From: Bacteroidota bacterium
GTDB lineage: Bacteria; Bacteroidota; Bacteroidia; Chitinophagales; Saprospiraceae
Direction of reading: 5' to 3'
Length of the DNA: 56,314 nt
Assembly: GCA_029781095.1 (NCBI GenBank)
Contig: JAKOXM010000311.1
Span: 1 to 56,314 of the forward strand
The number at the start of each line of letters is the position of its first letter. The stretch's first letter is position 1. The notes under the pieces are model-generated. The model had not been told where the DNA came from and made no database searches. It was given only the letters and a program-made list of their open reading frames with translations. The position numbers were made by a program, and so were the translations under genes. Shown here one piece after another: positions 51,660 through 56,314 of the stretch.

Positions 51660-53483
51660 ATGAACCACCTGCTTCCAGTTACACAGGCTCTCGGATGGAC
51701 AATCGTTCATTCAATCTGGCAAATTGCTGCAATCTGGGTCGTTTTCAGACTGTTGTCGTGGCGCCTGCAACGACAAAACAACGCGGTATACCTGCTGGCT
51801 CTCGGCGCGATGCTTGTTGCCGTCTTTTGGTCTGCCGCAACCTTCTATGCAGCATATGAAAGGTTTTCGCTCGTTGAAACGGCTTCTTCAGTATCATTCT
51901 CCCCTCCGGAGACGGTAATACTGACAGGCTCGCAGGATTTCGCAACACCGGAATACATTTCGCAAAGTTTCCCCGCGATTGCCGCCGGATGGTTTGATAG
52001 CCATGCTGCGGAAATTGGCTGGGCCTGGGGTATCTGTGCCATCCTGCTTTACCTGCGTCTTCTCGGCGGTTACTGGCTGGCGCACCGGTTGAGGCACAAG
52101 GGCGTGACGGTAGCAGCCGATTCTTTCATATCGCTTTGTCAACATTGGTCCAGGCAATTGAATATCAGGCAATATGTTAACCTGATGGAATCATCTCGGG
52201 TGACAGAACCCCTCACAATCGGTTTCTGGAAACCTGTCGTCCTCTTTCCGGCAGGGTTACTCACTCAACTTACACCTGAGCAGGCAGAGGTACTGTTGCT
52301 GCACGAACTGGCGCACATCCGTCGCCACGACTACCTCGTCAACCTTTTTCAGTTGCTGCTGGAGGTCTGTTTTTTTTACCATCCATTGTTTTGGCTCCTT
52401 TCGCGGGAAGCGCGCGTCCGGCGGGAGTATTGCTGCGACGATATCGTGGTAAGGCATACATCCGACGCTTTGTTGTACGCCCAAACCCTTACAAACCTAC
52501 AGATTTCTATTGTTCAACTTCAAAATCAATTCACCATGCAAGCCACCGGAAAAAGTAATTTCACCGAAAGAATACTGCGTATAGCAGGAATTACCCCAAA
52601 AAACTCGCTTCGATCCAACTGGTTCCCCGTTTTATTGCTTCCATTGCTGATCGGCTTTACCACGTGGTGGCCGCTAAATGCCCAAAACGGATCAGCCAGT
52701 ACAAATGCGAAAATTAATTCCGAAATCGTATCGGGTGAGTCATCCGGCAAAGGCATTAAAAGAGATACAGTCCCTCCGCACCGCACTACGTCGCCTCAGA
52801 ACAACCACACAGCACCAGTGCCTCCGGGCCCCGGCGGTTCGTCTGAAACTGCGTCCCCGGTCGGCGCCGGGAAGGTGAAAAACGAACCGCAGAATGTCGC
52901 CATCCAGGCCGTCAAGATGAACGTCTTCTACATCGGCGTGGACAATCCACTTCGCGTAGCCGCTTCCGGCGTGCCCGATAACGAACTGTCTGTACAACTC
53001 ATCGGCTCAGGTGAAATAATGGGAAGCGATGGCTCTTACGTCGTTCAGGTCAAGCAACCGGGAGAAGTAACAATAAAAGTCTTTCGCTGGCAAAACGGGC
53101 AGGAAACCTTGCTCAGCGAGCAAAAATATCGGGTAAAACGGATTCCTGACCCCACCCCAATGGTGTCAGGCAATAAGAGCCAAAGCGTCAGCCTGAAGAC
53201 CCTGCTCGATGCCAGGGGCGTGGAAGCCATGCTGGAGAATTTTGACTTCGATGCTTACTGCGAGGTGATGGGCTATGAGCTGACGATCGTGCCCTTAAAA
53301 GGAGACGCTACTACTTTTAACGTCACCGGCAGCGAGTTTCCGGCAAATGCCCGGGAATTGTTCAAAAAACTCGAAGCAACTGGCGGTGCTGTCTTTATGG
53401 ACGAAATAAAGGTAAAATGCCCCGGCGACGCGGCAGCGCGCCACGTAGGCGGCCTCGCATTCAAGATCAAAAACAGTGAGTAG
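51660..53483 (+). CDS. BlaR1-like M56 membrane protease fused to a GldM-type C-terminal domain
   Basis: 607 residues. Transmembrane segments near 9-30, 42-62 and 118-138 precede the zinc site HELAHIRRHDYLVN (His about 215), and a further helix follows near 315-338. A Ser/Thr/Pro-rich linker runs about 340-410. The last 195 residues contain no penicillin-binding domain; they read as the C-terminal domain of GldM: VKMNVFYIGVDNPLRVAASG, YRVKRIPDPTPMVSG and VEAMLENFDFDAYCEV. By BlaR1 topology this tail lies in the periplasm and would be the sensor that activates cleavage of the BlaI-like repressor. The trigger is unknown; a T9SS link is inference. Confidence 0.88.
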   Translation: MNHLLPVTQALGWTIVHSIWQIAAIWVVFRLLSWRLQRQNNAVYLLALGAMLVAVFWSAATFYAAYERFSLVETASSVSFSPPETVILTGSQDFATPEYISQSFPAIAAGWFDSHAAEIGWAWGICAILLYLRLLGGYWLAHRLRHKGVTVAADSFISLCQHWSRQLNIRQYVNLMESSRVTEPLTIGFWKPVVLFPAGLLTQLTPEQAEVLLLHELAHIRRHDYLVNLFQLLLEVCFFYHPLFWLLSREARVRREYCCDDIVVRHTSDALLYAQTLTNLQISIVQLQNQFTMQATGKSNFTERILRIAGITPKNSLRSNWFPVLLLPLLIGFTTWWPLNAQNGSASTNAKINSEIVSGESSGKGIKRDTVPPHRTTSPQNNHTAPVPPGPGGSSETASPVGAGKVKNEPQNVAIQAVKMNVFYIGVDNPLRVAASGVPDNELSVQLIGSGEIMGSDGSYVVQVKQPGEVTIKVFRWQNGQETLLSEQKYRVKRIPDPTPMVSGNKSQSVSLKTLLDARGVEAMLENFDFDAYCEVMGYELTIVPLKGDATTFNVTGSEFPANARELFKKLEATGGAVFMDEIKVKCPGDAAARHVGGLAFKIKNSE

Positions 53484-53491
53484 GCTGCGTG

Positions 53492-54241
53492 CTACTTCTC
53501 CCCGGAGATCGTGCCCAGATCGTATGACAACATGAGGCTCAGGCTAAACCGGGAAAATTTCAGGTTGCCGGCGTCCGGAAACACCGAATTGATATTCATG
53601 GAAACAAAAAAAGGTTGCATGGCCACGCTTCCGGAAAGCCCCAGTTCGGGCAGAAAAAAAGGCGACTCTTTTTCAATCTTCTGGATAGCAAACAAATCGA
53701 TACCATTGATATCATATGACGATTCGCCGGCGGGGTATTCAAGCCGGGAAAGGCGCAGGGCCATGCCGCCCCGGTAGTTTTTCCCGATGAATGCAATTGT
53801 AGGCTGAAGGAACCAGCGCCTGATTGTAAATCGTGAAAACTTCTCATTGCCATAGTTGTTGATCAGCCGCCCCTGACCGACACCGGCGAAAAGGCTTATC
53901 GAACCCCCATCAAAAATTTGATAGGTCCCCAGGCTGGCATCGGAGAAATTAAATTTTGTCCCGAGTTCGTCTCTTTTAATCGAATTCGAACCGGAGGCAT
54001 AAAAACTAACCATCAGGGCGGCGTGCCTGACGGGACTGTATACGCCCATTGCTTCAAAAGCCTTGTTCTTTGGCCCCCAGCTGTACCCTGCCCCGATTTG
54101 CCCGTCTTTTTTATTTTGAAGGACGGGAATATATACCGTATTGGGAGCATAGTAATAATAACTATCGGAAGACTGGCCGAAGGCCGGAGCGCAGAGAAAC
54201 AATGCGCCGGCGATGAGCAACGACGACGGACTGAGTTGCAT
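53492..54241 (-). CDS. Hypothetical secreted/outer-membrane beta-barrel-like protein
   Basis: 249 residues. The signal peptide MQLSPSSLLIAGALFLCAPAFGQ is followed by a Tyr-rich start (DSYYYYAPNT) and alternating strand patterns: GQIGAGYSWGP, AALMVSFYAS, SISLFAGVGQGRL, FFLPELGLSGSVAM and a final SRFSLSLMLSYDLG. This looks like a small outer-membrane barrel typical of uncharacterised Bacteroidota proteins. I do not recognise a named family. It is convergent with the M56 gene (9 bases apart) and apparently monocistronic. Confidence 0.65.
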   Translation of the reverse strand: MQLSPSSLLIAGALFLCAPAFGQSSDSYYYYAPNTVYIPVLQNKKDGQIGAGYSWGPKNKAFEAMGVYSPVRHAALMVSFYASGSNSIKRDELGTKFNFSDASLGTYQIFDGGSISLFAGVGQGRLINNYGNEKFSRFTIRRWFLQPTIAFIGKNYRGGMALRLSRLEYPAGESSYDINGIDLFAIQKIEKESPFFLPELGLSGSVAMQPFFVSMNINSVFPDAGNLKFSRFSLSLMLSYDLGTISGEK

Positions 54242-54304
54242 GGAAATTGCCGTTTCTAATCTGAAAAGAAGAGGGTTCCTGATCTGGAAAGGGAAATTTT
54301 GTTA

Positions 54305-54367
54305 CCCGCAGATCGCACAGATTCCACAGAAATTCCGGGAGGAAATGAAATCTGAGTGATCTGCGGG
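54305..54367. repeat. CGCAGAT-type palindrome between the barrel gene and the peroxidase gene
   Basis: CCCGCAGATC (54305-54314) and its exact complement GATCTGCGGG (54358-54367) enclose CACAGATT and AATCTG blocks. It belongs to the same CGCAGAT family as the copies before clpX and uvrC. Confidence 0.65.
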
Positions 54368-54413
54368 CAATTTGACTAAACGGGAGCGGCATCGCTCCGG
54401 TTTTATTAATCTG

Positions 54414-55622
54414 CTACTGCTTGAACGGATTGGAGAATCGCACATCGGCGAGCACCTTATCGTCAGTCAGGGTCTTGAGAAATGCGACCAGGGCCTGCTT
54501 GTCGTCGTTGCTGAGATTGAGCCGTTTGGGCGATCCGTCGAGATCGCGCAGGAGGGGGTTCAAATTCACGTGCGGCTGAATCCCCGAATTGTAATGCTCG
54601 ACCACTTCTTCCAGCGTATTGAATCGCCCGTCGTGCATGTAGGGCGCGCTTTTGGCAATATTTCGAAGGCTCGGGACTTTAAATGTACCCTGATCTTCCG
54701 ACCTTCCGGTGAAAGCGCCGACGCCTTTATCTACGGGATCGGCGTCAAGTCCGTTGCTGGTATGATCCAGCACAATCGGGAAACCGTTGGGGCCGGTTGC
54801 AGTCGGCAAATTGACCTGATCGAAGCCGTGGCAGCTGCCACAATGGAGCATGTAAAGCGATTTGCCTTTATTTTCCTGAACGCTAAAATCGCTAAAGGGT
54901 AAATTGACCACATCAAACAAACCTTTGTCCTGATTGGCCTTCGCTGCAAGATCGAAGCGGCTGTTGAGCGAGCCGATCGAATTGACAAACTCGGCAATGG
55001 CCTGGGTCACCCTGTCTTCCGATACGTTCGTATCGTCGAAGGCCTTTTTGAAAAGCGGCGCATAATAGGGTTGCGCCTCGACAGCGGCAACAATCTCCGC
55101 CATCGACATATCCATTTCTTTCGGATTGGTCATGGAGCCGCGGCTTTGAGCCGGTGCCGTCTCGGCACGATTGTCCCAGAAAAAACGCTTGCCGGTCGGG
55201 CCGTTCAGGTCCGTACCATACTGTGATGCAAAACTCGTAACCGACATCAATGCAATAGAATTCCGGTCGCCGGAGCGGTCAAAAACGCCTTTACTTACCG
55301 CTGCATTGTCGCCGAAAGCATATTCCTGTTTGTGGCAACTGCCGCAGGAGATCGTACCGTCTTTTGACAGGTTTTTGTCGTAAAACAAGACACGCCCGAG
55401 CGTAGCCAGATCCGGATCGGGTGGTGTCGTCTGAATATTGCCGAATGCCGACGGAGACTTCAGTGAAAAATCATGGGGAATCTCCGGCAGATTCAGGTAT
55501 TGCGAAAGCAAGGCATAATCTTCTGCCGAGTAGTAATAATAGTCAAATTTCGCATCTTTTTTACAAGCGGCGAAGAACAGAACGAGACCCAGAAGCAGAG
55601 AAAAGAGGAAGTTTTTTTTCAT
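54414..55622 (-). CDS. Di-haem cytochrome c peroxidase (MauG/CCP family) lipoprotein
   Basis: 402 residues from the ATG at 55622 (the ORF track start is a TTG two codons earlier). Lipoprotein signal MKKNFLFSLLLGLVLFFAAC with Cys at 20. Two CxxCH haem sites are visible: ISCGSCHKQEYAFGD near residue 92 and LHCGSCHGFDQ near 262. Also seen are RNSIALMSV, FFWDNRAETAPAQSRGSM, and the C-terminal KVPSLRNIAKSAPYMHDGRF with a probable axial ligand. It likely reduces hydrogen peroxide in the periplasm using electrons from a c-type cytochrome. It resembles the Bacteroidota CCP lipoproteins often found with iron or oxidative-stress functions. Confidence 0.9.
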   Translation of the reverse strand: MKKNFLFSLLLGLVLFFAACKKDAKFDYYYYSAEDYALLSQYLNLPEIPHDFSLKSPSAFGNIQTTPPDPDLATLGRVLFYDKNLSKDGTISCGSCHKQEYAFGDNAAVSKGVFDRSGDRNSIALMSVTSFASQYGTDLNGPTGKRFFWDNRAETAPAQSRGSMTNPKEMDMSMAEIVAAVEAQPYYAPLFKKAFDDTNVSEDRVTQAIAEFVNSIGSLNSRFDLAAKANQDKGLFDVVNLPFSDFSVQENKGKSLYMLHCGSCHGFDQVNLPTATGPNGFPIVLDHTSNGLDADPVDKGVGAFTGRSEDQGTFKVPSLRNIAKSAPYMHDGRFNTLEEVVEHYNSGIQPHVNLNPLLRDLDGSPKRLNLSNDDKQALVAFLKTLTDDKVLADVRFSNPFKQ

Positions 55623-55772
55623 GGCCAAATGTGTTTTTTATTATTTAGGTTCCGAAAGTTAGGCTTTTCCGGTATGTCACAATTCTGTCATCTCCACTTT
55701 ACGAAAGATTTAACATCCGTAAGACGTTTATATCCATCCATACGTTGGCTCTGCATCCGGATTTTCCCGTTT

Positions 55773-56314
55773 TTATTCTATTACCTTAAAAGTTGTGCGG
55801 CGGTTAGCCTGGTGTTCGGCCTCCGTGCAGCGGGAACACAGACAGCTGACGGCGGGTTGTGTTTCACCGTAACCGATGGCTGACAAACGCGCGGCTTCGA
55901 TACCTTTCAGGATCAGGTAATTAACAGCGCTCTGGGCGCGTTTTTGCGACAGATCTTCATTATAACTATCATTGCCGCGGCAATCGGTATGGCTGCCAAG
56001 TTGAATTCGAACAGCGGGATTTTGCCGTAATACATCCGCCAGGCGATTGAGCGTCGGTTCCGCGTCGGGCCGTATATCCCACTTGTCATAATCATAATAA
56101 ATGTTCTCCAGTACGATCTCGCGGTCGCGGTAGATTTTGTCCAGTACAATTTCAATCTCGAAAACCTGTACGGGGTTGGCAGGGTCTCTGGCAATACCTT
56201 TTGTAGAAAACTTCGCCTTGTTGGACAGATACCCTTTCAGGTTTGCCGTAAAGAAATAATCCGTGTTTTCGGCCAGTTCCATCCGGAAAAAGCCGTCGTC
56301 CTGGACGGTAAAAG
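55773..56314 (-). CDS. OmpA-family protein, C-terminal part (cut by the window end)
   Basis: The reading frame stays open through base 56314, so the 5' part lies outside the window and the ATG at 56282 is probably internal. The visible 180 residues end in a peptidoglycan-binding OmpA domain: YYDYDKWDIRP, LADVLRQNPAVRIQLGSHTD, NEDLSQKRAQSAVNYLIL and HQANRRTTFKV. Before it is a beta-sandwich-like segment (NTDYFFTANLKGYLS), as seen in long Bacteroidota OmpA proteins with regulatory-like repeats. It anchors the outer membrane to peptidoglycan. A CLCSRC pair in the OmpA loop is typical of this group. Confidence 0.88.
   Translation of the reverse strand, partial: FTVQDDGFFRMELAENTDYFFTANLKGYLSNKAKFSTKGIARDPANPVQVFEIEIVLDKIYRDREIVLENIYYDYDKWDIRPDAEPTLNRLADVLRQNPAVRIQLGSHTDCRGNDSYNEDLSQKRAQSAVNYLILKGIEAARLSAIGYGETQPAVSCLCSRCTEAEHQANRRTTFKVIE

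Noticed and set aside
51660-53483. Beta-lactam resistance sensor (true BlaR1)
   Set aside because: The tail lacks the SxxK/KTG motifs of penicillin-binding sensors and no beta-lactamase gene is nearby.

Overview
The window looks like chromosome from the phylum Bacteroidota. Signs of this are three tandem SusC/SusD outer-membrane pairs, the giant type IX secretion (T9SS) translocon SprA, a protein with a T9SS C-terminal sorting domain, starts without Shine-Dalgarno sequences, and many copies of the Bacteroidota -7 promoter element TAnnTTTG. The mix of TPR-cyclase, DUF4328, SusD-like lipoproteins ending in VWWD and CGCAGAT/CGCAAAG intergenic repeats suggests a Saprospiraceae- or Chitinophaga-like lineage. 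That placement is inference from gene content; no 16S or search was available.

Layout. 1-2.7 kb: a 137-bp tandem repeat, a small XRE regulator, and diverging from it two small secreted six-cysteine peptides followed by a six-bladed beta-propeller lipoprotein. 2.8-5.1 kb: bifunctional (p)ppGpp enzyme Rel on the minus strand. 5.4-9.6 kb: tRNA-Leu(UAG) and the protein-quality block tig-clpP-clpX, with a 72-bp tandem repeat in front of clpX. 9.6-17.8 kb: a MITE-like palindrome carrying a promoter, a TPR/transmembrane adenylate cyclase, a TolC-type efflux protein, paaI and paaH homologues, ruvC, a LysM protein, a DUF4328 membrane protein and pdxH. 18.2-32.8 kb: three SusC-SusD pairs in series. 33.2-35.7 kb: lon, which here is separated from tig-clpP-clpX. 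36-40 kb: a GH32 beta-fructosidase lipoprotein, a T9SS cargo protein, a thioredoxin-like protein and ruvA. 40.1-50.0 kb: sprA (about 2,566 aa) and uvrC, separated by nested inverted repeats. 50-56.3 kb: a YgiD-type dioxygenase, a BlaI-M56 pair, a putative beta-barrel, a di-haem cytochrome c peroxidase and a truncated OmpA-family gene.

Most interesting signals. (1) The M56/BlaR1-like membrane protease at 51.7-53.5 kb carries no penicillin-sensing domain. Its periplasmic tail reads as the C-terminal domain of GldM, a T9SS motor component, and its partner repressor sits behind two near-identical 16-bp dyads. This suggests a sensor tied to T9SS or gliding-machinery state. (2) The two six-cysteine peptides share identical cysteine spacing and sit with a propeller lipoprotein and a divergent regulator. 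(3) The -7 element lies only 4-6 nt upstream of the ATG of ruvC, ruvA, uvrC and the tolC homologue, implying leaderless mRNAs, three of them for DNA repair. (4) There are several long palindromic or tandem intergenic elements and candidate operators.

All names come from reading the translations and motifs. No database search, alignment or folding program was run. ORF-track starts that used TTG or GTG were moved to the internal ATG wherever signal peptides or promoter position favoured it.
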